Part shown: in pieces, positions 42,479 to 54,620 of the stretch
How the letters are laid out: the number at the start of each line of letters is the position of its first letter
Numbering within the stretch: position 1 is the first letter of the stretch
Assembly: GCA_036426205.1 (NCBI GenBank)
Contig: CM071570.1
Location: forward strand, 5,372,717-5,436,716
Length of the DNA stretch: 64,000 bases
Direction of reading: 5' to 3'
From: Ascaphus truei
Lineage: Eukaryota > Chordata > Amphibia > Anura > Ascaphidae
Made by a program: the position numbers and the translations under genes
Notes under the pieces: generated by a model
What the model was told of the DNA's origin: nothing
Database searches by the model: none
Seen by the model: only the letters and a program-made list of their open reading frames with translations

Positions 42479-45439
42479 GCCTCAGGCTGGATTGGCACTT
42501 GGGAAGTTGGGAGCCATGGTATCTGAAGGAGCAGGTTCATTGTAATCTAGCCTCACAAGCCCCCCCCCCCCCTCTCCCCTATTTATTGTGATTTTATTTT
42601 GAAGTGGTTTTATAAAAGCTGTGGTCTTTGTCCCCCACCCCCAAAAAATACAGGTCTCATTCTATGGGGTGGGGATAAGGGTCAAGTTTTGAATAATAGG
42701 TCCTTCACATAGCCCCATAGTTGGCAGAGAGTACAGAAGGACCCAATTTGCACATGTTCATTAGAACAGCATTGACTCCTTTAATGCCAATGACGGAATG
42801 GCTCTCTGGCAGCAAAGGGGTAACGTTTATTTAGTGTTGCCAGCTCCCCAGATGTGTCTCCAATAATTAACAATGAATACTGTAGATAGAGAGCTGCCCA
42901 GAGTGGAAATATCATGTTCTTCCTCTAATGATACTGTACATTCCTGGGGGATCAGTCGTCCCACCATTGTGAAAATGTCAAACACTGTGGCTTAATCCAC
43001 ATGCCATTGCGACAGAACAAGGTCTAGACCTGGTCTCCTAGGATTGCTGAATCACTGGCATTTTCTTTTTTTTTTAAACTAAGGCTAGTAGCTACATCTA
43101 TATACACACGGACGAGGAAGGGTGGTCCTAGTGTACTGCTTCATTAACGGGCATGAGAAATTAAAGTTCACCAACGTGCACAGTGTATGTTGAATTTAAA
43201 ATAAAAGCACAGTTGTTTTTGACAACTGTAATTATTTTTCAACAGGCAACGTTAAAAGAATAAAAACTCCAGAATGAATTCAACTGCATTACACAGGCTC
43301 CCTGGTCTATCCAGGCTCTCAAACAATAATTACAATGGACTGAAGGGTCCCCAATAGCTTGTTTATTCAACTTATTATATATGACCCACAGTATTGAAAG
43401 TGGAGATGTAATGATTCTTGGTGTGCCGACACCTACTTCACTTCTAGGTTCCTATTCCTTACATTAGAACCACAACAAAGCAATAGTCTGCTGCATTACG
43501 TTCTGTATATATTGGCTTGGTTTTGCGTAATTAAACCCTTGTATACGTGTTTAGGGTTTCTGAGATTGCTTTGTGAACCAGGAACCAGGCTGCATACCAA
43601 GTGGGCAGAGGTTTCTCAATGGGTTTGTTGGTTTTGCAATATCATATCCCAAAGTTATCTGTCCAAGCAAATTATTGTAATACTGTAGGTTAATGTTTTG
43701 AGGTGTATAATTACATATAAACCTTTTTTATTCTGTAACATTTTGTTGAACTGATTTGCTTAGCATCAACCCATGGACACGTGAATATTATTTTAATGGA
43801 TAAGAAGGAGTATTCCACCGTGATAAAGCACCTAGTTGTGCGAACCATACAGGAGGTTTTCACACCTTTTAGTGATGTTTTCTCAATAAAATAGTTTTAT
43901 ATACTACCATACCTGGCTCCCTTGCCTGTGCGCTGCTGATACCTCCTTACCTGCTTGGATACTATTTACCAGCGGCTGGTCACGCCATCATAGGACACAA
44001 GGCAACTCTAGGAGTGGGTTAGGACTTACAATTCATATATTCATAAGGATATTCTCTAAACGGATAATCATGAGGCTGCAGCGTTTGTGGGACCCCAACA
44101 CTGGCAGCTGTCTTCAGGAGGAAATTGTATTTGCGAGTATTCTCACACAATTTCTAACTTACAACCCACTCCAAATCAGTGAGTTTATCCTTGTCTTTTG
44201 CCCATTTATCAGATATTGGAAATTATTATTCATGGAAATGATCCTGTTACTGTTGCCCCCCCCCCCTATTTTTTTCTTGAATTTACTATTTTAATGGATA
44301 AGGCTAGATTTAAAACGATAGGGGTCAATTTATTAAAGCTCCCCTGCAAACCGGAGGTAAAGCAGGTGGAAAAACAACAGCATCAGATTTAAACAGAAAA
44401 AGAATCTCATTAATAGCAATTACAGTTTTTTTTTTCCGGGTACCATTCTTTTCAACTATACATTAGCCTACATAATCTCAACCAATTAGCCTATGACAGA
44501 ACAGGCTGGTGATGACAGACCCTTACTGGGACTCTACCCCTATACATTGCTATTTTCCTATGTTCCATATACAATCAATATACAATTTATAAATGCTTAA
44601 TCCAGCTCATTATGAAATATGTTGGCTGTAGGTATTGCCTACACGTTCCGTATTTACTTTGGTGATGCTATTGATGGGAAAAGAACATATTGGAAAGGGT
44701 TCCATTTAATAACCTTCACAGGTTCCTAATGGTTCATTCCTGCGGATTTGTATTCCAGCGCCTAATTCCATTCCTGTGGGTTTCCGATTTGTGAACCACT
44801 TGGACCATGGTACTTACTGATAGCTGTCTGACAAATGGAAACTTTTGTGGTGTGAATATTTCACATACTTAGGCAAAAAAATATATTTTTTCTTTGGCTG
44901 TAGTATGTGAGCTACTGCGAGTTCGAGGGATACTTGATGGTAACTCTAACCCAAATATGCCTGTTTGGTTTGTTGAAATCATGGAATTGGATCCCACCAG
45001 CTGTTGTCCTTCTCAGCTCCTCAGACATAATAGGAAAAATGGGCTTTCACAGATCCATATTCTAAATCAACACAGCCCCAACTCTGAAAACAACACTAAT
45101 CCAAAGACACTGAGACTTCCGCGAGTCGAAAACAATTTATTTAAAAAAAAAATATGTTTTTTTTTTAAATTATTTGTTGCCTTTACGTAGTTCTGAATAA
45201 GCCCAAAGCATTGTTATACCAATACTGTACTGTATACCAAATACAATACAGCTTCACAGCTGAAGTAGACAGCTAAGCAGCGCAAACATGTGTGTGTCAG
45301 GATCCTGCGCTTGTAAAGAGGGTAAATATGTTAGGCTGTTACAAAGCAATGTGATGCGTGTGAAAGGGTTAACGCCATTATTGTGTACACGCTGTATCTG
45401 CTGCAGCTGCTCTGTTATTGGTCTCTGGTACAATATTTT
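42479..45439. other. No feature recognised (about 3 kb)
   Basis: AT-rich unique-looking DNA. Frames up to 98 codons (44894-45190) have no motif. Short poly-T runs occur at 43070, 44430 and 45160. No exon with paired splice sites was convincing. Confidence 0.3.
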
Positions 45440-45600
45440 ATCTCCTTGTACCCTATGTTTCTGTATAGATTGTTAGCTCCTCGGGGCAGCGGCTTTCTTA
45501 CAATGTATGATAATGTTTGATATTTTACTGTTTTTGTCTATTGTACTGCGCTCCGGAATGTGTTGGCGTGTAAATGCTAATAATAATCTGCCGGGTAATA
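45440..45600 (+). mobile_element. L2-type LINE/SINE tail fragment
   Basis: TGTATAGATTGTTAGCTCCT, TCGGGGCAGCGGC and CTATTGTACTGCGCTCCGGA resemble the 3' tail shared by L2-type repeats (compare TTAGATTGTAAGCTCTTCAG at 10677). Confidence 0.45.
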
Positions 45601-46175
45601 AGGGCATCTTTAGCATTCACCAAACTCCTCTTTTCCCTTTTGTGACTACGGTCATTTTGAGTTTTTCATTGCCCAAGCACATTATGGGATACTACATGTA
45701 AACCAACCAATCCATTCATAAGTCAACAATTTAGTTACTTTTGAGCTTCCTAACATAACATCACCTACACCACAGAGGTCATTTAAAGCTGCAGATCAAG
45801 CAACATCCTACATGTGTGTGTGTCACATCCTCTTCTGAATCAGGCTCTGGCGCACACCCTTTTTGAGTCCTGCTCTCTCTCTAGCAGTGAACCAATTGTA
45901 TCTAGTGACTGCCTGGTCACATGATCTTCCCCACAGAACTTTGCATCTTTGGTCCTCTTCTGCTGCACTGATGGCCATTTAGTGAACCCCCAAACCAAAT
46001 CTTCGCCGATCAATCACAGAAGAACAAATTGATCGGCAACTTAGCGAATTACTTATCATTGTGTGGATTGTATTGATGCACATATTAAAGGGGGAAAATA
46101 TTTTTTTAATTTTTTTAATGGCAGCTTGGACTGCTGCTATAACATGCTCCCCAGATATGAGCAAAGTTCAAACCA
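45601..46175. other. No feature recognised
   Basis: No supported feature. Confidence 0.25.
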
Positions 46176-46179
46176 AGAG

Positions 46180-46980
46180 GTTTAACGCATCACGTAGAGT
46201 TTCAAGATTCTTTGCACTGATCTGAGACCCACATGCCAAGTCATTATGTTTACTTCCCTTCCATTAATTGACTGTTTAATGCAAGATAAAATCTTGTTTG
46301 CCTTTGCAGCTACTGCATGACTTTCAGCATGATTGCTAAGGCTGAGGATCCGCTGCGGTCAGAGGCGCGGGCCACCAGCCCCTTACCTCCAGTCTGGCTG
46401 TACCCGTTGCCTCCTTCCGACGTGGCTCACTACGTGCTGTGACGCATCAGCCGGCCAGAGCTACAGGGCTCTGGTGTTTGCAGCGGTGACGCGTCACGTG
46501 GTCTCCCAGTGAGCCGGGGAGGAGCGGAGCTGTCATGAGCTACGGGAGGGAGGCTTCGGGTCCCTTGACTGTGCTGCCTTTGTACAAATGAACTCTGCAG
46601 CACCAACAAAGGGAGCCACCCAGCTCCGTCCCAGGCCAGGGACAGACTTCTACTCATTAGGCTACTCAGCTTGTCGGCCCCGGGAGGAGAGGCAGCAGCA
46701 GATGCATGGGAGGAAAGGTGGGGGAGGGAACCCCTGGCACAGAAAGTGATGGCCCCACCCCCCACATCATTGCCACGCCCACCCGATTCATTTTGGCCAC
46801 GCCCCCCGCTCAGGAAAAAGTTTCCTGTAGACCGCAGATCGCGGTGCAGTGAGTTGCACGCGCCGCCGGCAAGCAAGATGGCCGAGCGGACGCGTCCAGC
46901 AGGGCCTTAGTCTAAGCCTGCTGTCTACAATGCAGCTTCAGTCATCCAAGAGTTAGTTATTACTAAGAGCAATTCTAATT
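46180..46980 (-). mobile_element. CR1 3' region, interrupted by a TIR element
   Basis: CTTGTTTGCCTTTGCAGCTA, GCATGATTGCTAA and, after the insertion, TAAGCCTGCTGTCTACAATG are contiguous in the CR1 3' region of related genomes by my recollection of the family. Orientation follows the other CR1 copies and is inferred. Confidence 0.55.
46340..46912. mobile_element. Harbinger-like MITE inside CR1, TAA target duplication
   Basis: TAA at 46337-46339 and 46913-46915. The left end GGCTGAGGATCCGCTGCGG and the inverted right end GACTAAGGCCCTGCTGGACG share 11 of the first 16 positions. The left end resembles that of 38511. At 573 bp it is longer than the sister copy. The frames within it are CpG-rich shadows; no transposase motif is visible. 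Confidence 0.6.
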
Positions 46981-47088
46981 CTGGCATTGCAACTTGGAAG
47001 CCCCGCTCAGAAAATGGTGGCCAGAAGAGGCGGAGTTAGAACAAGAGTGAGGAACAGCCAACCTTCTATAGAAATGTAATATATTAGT
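46981..47088. other. Short spacer
   Basis: No feature seen between the CR1 piece and the LTR. Confidence 0.25.
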
Positions 47089-48276
47089 AGCCCCCTTTCC
47101 CCGTGACTAAGGGAAACCACGCGGGCACTCACAGACGGCCTGAGCCTGGGGTGATCTGCCGTTCTCCTTGCTGCACCGCCTCCACGTGGGAGAGATCCTA
47201 ACGCAGTAGGATAACCCCTCTCAGGAATCCAATACAGACAGTAAATACACACACTGGGTATATAACAATAGTATTTACTGAACATCAACACAACAATATA
47301 TATATAGTGCAACCCCCATACACTGCCCCCACAGTAACACCACTCCGGTGGAGCCCCTCCCCAAATACTGAGGTGCCCGGGCACTTAACCAACTAGTGTC
47401 CACAGACCAGGCCCATCCAAAGAGTGTGTGGAGTACCGCTACCCACTGTGTGTGTGGCCGTTGGTGCACTTGCAGATACCTTCCTGGTCTCCGTCCAGAC
47501 CAGGATAGATAGAAGATGGTGGGTCCGCAGGCCACAACGTGATCCCATGATGCAGTCTACCGGACCCTCTCCTGTCCGCAGGCAACCGCCTCTGAGGGAG
47601 CTCCAGCTGGAGTGTGTCCCTGTGAATGTCTATGATTGCCTGTGGTCTGATCACAGAACGCAGGCCGCGCGCACCGCGTGGTGTCCTGTCACAGATGCAG
47701 CACTCTATCCCTGTAGTAAGCTACTGGGGGAAGTGTCCCTAGCTATCGGCCTTCCCTACAGCAGTCACAACTTGAGGGGAGTCGGGTCCTAGCTGGGGCC
47801 TAAGGGGCAAACCGAGTCCTAGTCCAGAGGAGTACTGCTCCCGGACACTACCTCTCTGCTTGCTCTCCTCCTTCCGACTGAAGCGTGTCTCAACCACGCC
47901 AAATTTAGCTATATCTCCCTGCCGAGGATTCCCTGCTACCATTGGCTCACACTGCCCACGTCGTAAGCAGCCACGGGGGCTGCTGGGGCATGTAGTCCCA
48001 TGCGGTGCCTTATCCATGTTAGCCTTCTACGCATGCGCTGAGTCTCGCTCATGCGCACTGACATAAAAGATGGCCGCCTCGACTATTGGGGCTCCCTGCA
48101 CATGCACGGGCTACCCTCGCGCATGTGCGATGTTATAAAATGGCGCCGCCCTGTACCGGCGTCCACCACGGAGCTCCGGCAAACAGCCCGCAGACCTCCC
48201 ACAGCGCTACCGGCATATAGCAGTGGCCTCCCCCATCCCCACGCCCGCATCAGAGGTAAGGGGGACCTGGCTACAT
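47089..48276 (-). mobile_element. Probable LTR, about 1.2 kb
   Basis: On the minus strand the block begins TGTAGCCAGGTCCCCCTTAC and ends GGGGGCTACTA, giving near-complementary TGTAGCC/GGCTAC termini. The U3-side part is CpG-rich with two YY1-like motifs (AAGATGGCCGCC at 48067, AAAATGGCGCCGCC at 48136 on the plus strand). Open frames on both strands have no motif. No internal retroviral sequence flanks it, so it is best read as a solo LTR. Target duplication is unclear and the left end is approximate. Confidence 0.5.
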
Positions 48277-49470
48277 ATTTTTTTAATGTTGTGTAAAATG
48301 TCACGTAAGAGTTTTTAGTATTGCCAAATAATGTGTGTTTTCCTTTAAAAATGTGGAACAGTAGTGACATCACATTATTGTAAAATGTGACTGAACAGAA
48401 TAAGTATCATTTAGCTGTTAAATTGACATTGACGTAGGTATTTTGAAAATCTTTATATCAACATCCAGGTGTCAAACCACTTTGCACCGTGTTTGTTTTG
48501 TTATTATAAATTATACGTAAGCACATGTTTAATGCAGAATTGTGTAATGCACTTCCCAAAAAACACACATACCAATCTAAACACACACAGGAACACTCTC
48601 CAACTCAAACACACGCTTCGATCCTCACGTACGCACACTGGCTGTTTAGTCCAAGCACTTCTTCTTTCCAGGCAACAAGTACTTTCTCACGAATTTTCTC
48701 CTAATCGGTCTGTAAGAGACTTGCGCAGAGGTTCATATACTGGACACCGATTAGGGGGAAATTATATCTTGGCTTTATTGAGCCTGTTCTTTTATCCAGG
48801 CGAAACAACATACAAAAACAACAAAATAACCAACCCCTATCCCTTTGTAAGGGCTTGCTTACTTCCCCAGACCCTATCTGCAGGACTGGAGGGATAATCC
48901 CATTACCAGCCTATCACCCCAAAGTCTCAGGAGGTACCTTAAGCAGGTGGCCCTCCATGTCAGTCTTTGGCAGGTTCCTGGGTCCTCTGCGTTCAGGAAA
49001 TATATACGTCTCTGGGTTCTGGGTGTCTTGATCTCAGCACAGCCCCTGTGCTCAAGACAGTGCAGGCTTCTGTGTCAGCCGAAATGTGAGCTAAGGAATC
49101 TCTCTCTTGTTTCTCACATCATGCTTTTTCTAGGTGTCCTAATCAGCCAGGTGGAGTCTGGTTGATTGCCTGTGTGCAATTAACCAGCACACTGCTCGAT
49201 TTAGATGTAGTTTCTCTCTCACAGTGATAAGTTCCTGTTACACAGACCTTGAGATTTATACCTATACAATGTCTCTTTTCTAGTGCTTTTCTGCTGCAGA
49301 ACATTTCCCTCCTATAATATTTCCTGTGTGGACTATTTTATACTCTAAAGATATTTGATCATCTATATTTTATACCATAATTTTGTCCTTCCATACAGAA
49401 TACATACCAAGGTTTTTTAAGTCTGCCCTCCTACTTTATAGATAAAAACTGACATTAGTAGAATGCTGCT
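48277..49470. other. Unassigned, partly LTR-like
   Basis: ATCTTGGCTTTATTGAGCCTG near 48770 is a minus-strand poly(A)-like signal, and 48700-49200 has the character of a decayed terminal repeat. No gene. Confidence 0.3.
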
Positions 49471-49474
49471 AATA

Positions 49475-49560
49475 TGTATGTATATGTATTTATATAGCAC
49501 CATCCAGGTACATGGCGCTTAACTGCAGTAATACAGGTGACATAATATTATAACGACAGT
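49475..49560 (+). mobile_element. SINE-like fragment
   Basis: GTATTTATATAGCACCATCC and TACATGGCGCTTAACTGCAG match the 5' part of the SINE-like copies at 18500 and 25460. Confidence 0.4.
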
Positions 49561-49564
49561 ATAT

Positions 49565-50045
49565 AATATTACATAGTTACATAGTAGATGAGATTGAAAA
49601 AAGACACGTGTCCATCAAGTTCAACCTATGTTAAATTTAGACGGCAGATACTTTATCCTATATCCGTACTTACAGTGTATATTGATCCAGAGGAAGGCAA
49701 AAAGAAATCCCAGTGAAACATCTAATATCTCATAAGTGGAAAAATAAATTCCTTCCTGACTCCAAGAATTGGCAATCAGATTTCTCCCTGGATCAACATC
49801 CTTCCCACGTTGACTTGGTATACCCCTGTATACCTTTCCTTTCTAAAAAGATCTGCAACCCTTTTTTTGAAGATATTTATTGTATCTGCCATCACAGTCT
49901 CCTTGGGTAATGAATCCCACATTGTAACTGCCCTTACTGTAAAGGACCCTTTCCTTTGTTGCTGGTGAAAACATCTTTCCTCCAACCCTAAGGAATGACC
50001 CTGTGTCCTTTGTACTGCCATTGGGATTAATAATATTGATATACT
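49565..50045 (-). mobile_element. CR1 LINE 3' end, uninterrupted
   Basis: Begins (minus-strand 3' end) with TACATAGTTACATAGTAGAT and GAGATTGAAAAAAGACACG; continues through CATCAAGTTCAACCTATG, GATCCAGAGGAAGGC, TTTCTAAAAAGATCTGCAAC and GGTAATGAATCCCACATTG. It provides the empty-site sequence for the insertion in the copy at 29895. Confidence 0.85.
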
Positions 50046-50362
50046 GTAATTATGTGGGATATATAGAGACACATTTTGGTCTGTGATGCAGTGCTATTTA
50101 TTTGTGTCACTTTGCACTGAAGTTAAATATATGAATCTTAAGTTAGATTCTTACAACTGATGTTGTTCTTTTGCACACATAGCTAACACCAATTTTGACC
50201 TGGGGCATTTGTCATGCAATGAGAAAGGAAAACAGCAGCAGTTACAGAAGTTCACTTTGATAATTATAATATTGGTCTGAGCAGTTCCTCCCTTATCTGC
50301 TCCAGAAAAAACTTTCCATGTCCCAAAGTGACTTTATTTGAGAAAAGCTCAAATCGAGTTCT

Positions 50363-51268
50363 AACACGGACGTGTAGTCAGTATGATGTAACGCCCAACA
50401 CGGACGTGTAGTCAGTATGATGTAACGCCCAACACGGACGTGTAGTGAATATGATGTAACGCCCAACACGGACGTGTAGTGAATATGATGTAAAGCCCAA
50501 CACGGACGTGTAGTGAATATGATGTAAAGCCCCACACTGACGTGTAGTGAATATGATGTAAAGCCCAACACGGACGTGTAGTGAATATGATGTAACGCCC
50601 AACACTGACGTGTAGTCAGTATGATGTAAAGCCCAACACTGACGTGTGTGAGTTGTGTAACGCCATCAAGACGTGTAGTGAATATGATGTAACGCGCCAT
50701 TCAAAGGACGTGTAGTGAATATGATGTACGGCCAAACATGACGTGTAGTCAGTATGATGTAAAGCCCAACACTGACGTGTAGTCAGTATGATGTAAAGCC
50801 CAACACGGACGTATAGTCAATATAATGTAAAGCCCAACACTGACGTGTAGTCAGTATGATGTAAGCCCACACTGACGTGTAGTGTATGATGTAAGCCCAA
50901 CACTGACGTGTAGTCAGTATGATGTAAAGCCAACATGACGTGTGTGAGTATGATGTAAAGCCCAACACTGACGTGTAGTCAGTATGATGTAAAGCCCAAC
51001 ACTGACGTGTAGTGAGTATGATGTAAAGCCCAACACTGACGTGTAGTCAGTATGATGTAAAGCCCAACACTGACGTGTAGTGAGTATGATGTAAAGCCCA
51101 ACACTGACGTGTAGTGAGTATGATGTAAAGCCCAACACTGACGTGTAGTCAATATAATGTAAAGCCCAACACTGACGTGTAGTCAGTATGATGTAAAGCC
51201 CAACACGGACGTGTAGTCAGTATGATGTAAAGCCCAACACTGACGTGTAGTCAGTATGATGTAAAGCA
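50363..51268. repeat. 34-bp minisatellite, about 26 units
   Basis: Units are AACACTGACGTGTAGTCAG plus TATGATGTAAAGCCC, with AACACGGACG and AACGCCC variants concentrated at the left end. From about 50640 to 50960 many units are shortened by one- to three-base deletions. The protein-like frames on the minus strand come from the array. Confidence 0.95.
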
Positions 51269-53469
51269 GTCCTCCACATTCTTTAGACCTGTTGAGATCC
51301 ATTAAAATACTGTAAATTAGAGAGAACATTGCCCAGTACCCATCACATCGGCGCCGTCTTCTTCACAGCATACTGGTCAGGGGCTGTTGCTGCAAATGGA
51401 CCCAACGTAACGGGCGCTCGTAACATCACCATAATGTCACAATGTCTATTTGAAACACTTGATAAATACTGTATATCCCACATGGCGCCACCACTGAGTC
51501 ACCAAGCTAACTTATCCCGTGTGATCCCTCAAACACTATGTACTCACTCCTAATGTTAGTGTTTGTCTCCTGCAATATCAACTTAGCATGTAAGCGCTTC
51601 TCCCTGCTGCTTACATTGTATGTCTTATACACGGCCTTTATGCAGCCACTGTTCCTTGCCTTCGGAACAGTTTATGCACCTTTTTGTTTTTCAGATTCAA
51701 AACTGCCTTTTTATGCCCCAACTCACAATTAAAATGTCAACTCTAACTAGTGTCTATCGGTTACCCATTTCTCAGCCCACTTCAAGGTACTGTACCTCAG
51801 GCACCGTCTCGGTTTTATTACTGAGAGAGCCATGCACTATTAGACAACAAGGATCAAAAAAGTGCATGAAATAATCAAGGACGTTTAGCGCCCTGGGCAG
51901 TCCCCTGTGATATTTTGTAGGGTTATACAGAAGGAAGTGGGACATGTTGCCAGAAACCCTGTTCCAATGGCACAAAAAAAAAGGGATTTCAATTGATCAC
52001 ACAACTATAAGCATTGCACAACATGCAATCGAGATATATCCGTTTTCCTGTCTGATTTCCCAGAACAGCCTGTCTGCCTTATGGCTTATAATTTCAAAGC
52101 AAAAATAAAGCTTCATGTTTCTAGTAACCTCAGCACTTATTGAATTAAGTCAATGATGGGATTTAAAAAAAAAGAAATAAAAATCTATTCTAGGGGTTAA
52201 CCTGCTCTGTTCTGTAGTGGGTGTTAATTCTCTCCTAGAGAAACTTCTTTCAGCAGTGAGAGATTGTGTTCTTTATTTTTTCCTTTTGTGGCTGCAGTAC
52301 ATAACAATTATCTTGTAAGAAGCAAATCCAGTGAATATCACTTACTATACAAATGACACAATACCCTTTTTATCCAATAATAAAAGGTCAAACCAGCACA
52401 CCAGTTCTACTCTCGTGTTTCAATAACTCTTTACATCTGATCATGTTTCCTTCCTGTACTTACTCAAACACCAACACAAAACGAGAAAAACCCACTCAAA
52501 GAAAACTGTTGGACTTCATCAGTTTGAGTTTTTGTGCATTTATCAACCCAAGTTTTACTGTCCAAGCTGCGAAATGCAGATGGAAAACGTTCCAGTGAAA
52601 TATCCATGGTCAAAATTAACAATGAGCAAAAAAGTTAGATGCACAGATCCTTTTTCAATATACTGGGGAGATGTCCCCCTCATCCTGGAGTTGATTTAGG
52701 CAATTAAATATGTTATTCATTTGAATGTAGCTAGACTCTTCTGCATTATGGTGAAGACGTCCTGACAGCATATTGGAAAGGGTCATTAGACACACAAACT
52801 AGTATTTCTGTTCATCCAGCAAATGCCACTCAGTTACTCTTTGGTTCTTTGTTTATGTTATATATACAGTAGCACCTGAAACTAATGTCTAGCTACACTA
52901 TGAAAAATAACTTACCCTGTACACTTCACTATCCACTTCTGACAAATCGACAGCATTTTCTGTATTTATTTATTTTTTATTTCTAAAATGTTTTACCAGT
53001 AAATAATACATTGAGAATTACCTCACGTTTTCAAGTATGCCCTGGGCATAGTTATGATACTAAATAATACATGGTTACAAATACATAGTTACATTAAGAG
53101 AACAGGGCATTGCTACCGTGATGCAGATTGTGTTCAATAAGTGGCTAGAAACAGGAAACTTGAGACCTCCTAGGTTTAAGAACTCCTGGGTCTCAAGGGG
53201 TCTGTCTGGAAGTCTTATTTGCAATACAAATATTAACATAAAAGCAGCATTGATGGTTATCTGGTGTAACTTAGTCATGGGAAACACGTTTCAATTCACT
53301 ACAGGTTACATGTTGTTTTTCTCTAAGAATAAAATAATAGTCAGTGATACTAGCACAGTACAATAGTTTTATTAGTGCTCTTGTATAGGCTATATAAACC
53401 AGTCACTTGTGTGTCCTGCATCTTTGTACTGATTCAATATAATTAAAATATGATAGAAATATTGTTAAC

Positions 53470-53470
<1 letters not shown>
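51269..53470. other. No gene recognised (about 2.2 kb)
   Basis: AT-rich. The piece 52960-53110 (TTTTACCAGTAAATAATACA, ACATGGTTACAAATACATAG) resembles an old LINE/SINE end. Nothing else is supported. Confidence 0.3.

Positions 53471-53508
<38 letters not shown>
53471..53508 (+). repeat. (CA)n microsatellite
   Basis: About 19 CA units. Confidence 0.95.
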
Positions 53509-53602
53509 TTATTGCTCGAAATGTTGCTCAGATCTTATTGTTCGTATGTTATGACATGTTAAATAAATGTGTCTTTTATATTGTTCTAATATTAGAATGC
53601 CA

Positions 53603-53609
<7 letters not shown>

Positions 53610-53659
<50 letters not shown>

Positions 53660-53912
53660 AAGGGGAGAGAGAGCGCACACCCATAGCGTAAATATATTAT
53701 ATATATATATAATCATAAGCAGAGGCGCTGCTTTTTTCCTTTGTTTGTTGTATATATATATATATATACACACACATACATACATACATACATACATACA
53801 CACACATACATATACATACACATACATACACACACATACACACACATACACATACATACACACACACATACATACACACACACACATACATACACACATA
53901 CACATACACACA
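53610..53912. repeat. Compound (TA)n / (CATA)n / (CA)n microsatellite
   Basis: (AT)n at 53610-53651 and 53749-53767, then CATA and CA mixed repeats to 53912, broken by a unique segment at 53652-53745. Frames of IYIY/THTY type are spurious. Confidence 0.95.
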
Positions 53913-54434
53913 CTACAACTATATAATATGGTACAGGGGATGAGTTCTATGAGAACATAGGTTTACAAATGTCAAATTGTAGGTGTTAAACTATAAATTC
54001 ACATTGTTCCAATGATATTTCATTTTGTTACACTTGAAACTGATGGAATTACCACTTTTTCTTCTCAAAGTGGCAAGTGAAGATGGGTACATCACACTAA
54101 CTAGCACATCTGAAGGAAGAGGAACATCTGATGCGAAGTCTGCATTCTACGTGGATAAAATACAAATGGAAACCACATCGCAGTCCTACTCGCAGGCCTG
54201 TAGGGGTGCACAGAGGAGTTAAGTTCAGACACAGGGTCGAAAGGAACGAGAACGGCCCATGAGGCCATCTTAGTTTGGGTATAAAACACCACCCAGTCTG
54301 CTAGTTCTTGGCTTGTCAACTTTCTGTTTACGGAGCAGCAGCCAGGTTATTCTCTGTTGCCTAGCGCTGCATCCTGCGCTGTACTCTTTCCTCTGGCATC
54401 CACATTCTGCAGATCTACATGTACCTCCTGGTTT
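53913..54434. other. No feature recognised
   Basis: No supported feature. Confidence 0.25.
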
Positions 54435-54620
54435 TTGTCTTGTTATTCCCTTTGCACTTATTGCCCCCTGCTTTTTGTTTGTCCCCTGCTACCATTGCTG
54501 TCGCAGTTCCTGCAGCTACAGTAACATTGGTTGGTCTAGTTATTCCCTTTGCCCTTATTGCCCCCTGCTTTCTGTTTGTTCCCCTAGCTACCATAGCTTT
54601 TTGGTGTAGCTCTGCACATT
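54435..54620. repeat. 97-bp direct duplication
   Basis: GTTATTCCCTTTGCACTTAT at 54442 recurs as GTTATTCCCTTTGCCCTTAT at 54539, each followed by TGCCCCCTGCTTT and a GCTACCAT segment. Confidence 0.8.

Noticed and set aside
46671..46910. Protein-coding frames in the CpG-rich stretch
   Set aside because: The stretch lies within a TIR element with TAA duplication, and the frames show no known domain.
48110..48180. Host promoter with TATAAAA and YY1-like motifs
   Set aside because: It lies inside the probable LTR and no exon follows; the motifs are more simply explained as LTR sequence.
50363..51268. CRISPR-like array
   Set aside because: Units are contiguous 34-bp tandem copies without unique spacers, in a vertebrate-type genome.
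51329..51420. Possible exon after TTCTTCACAG at 51369
   Set aside because: The downstream donor is weak and the reading has no recognisable motif.
53609..53960. Tyr/Thr/His repeat proteins
   Set aside because: They are translations of the TA/CA compound microsatellite.
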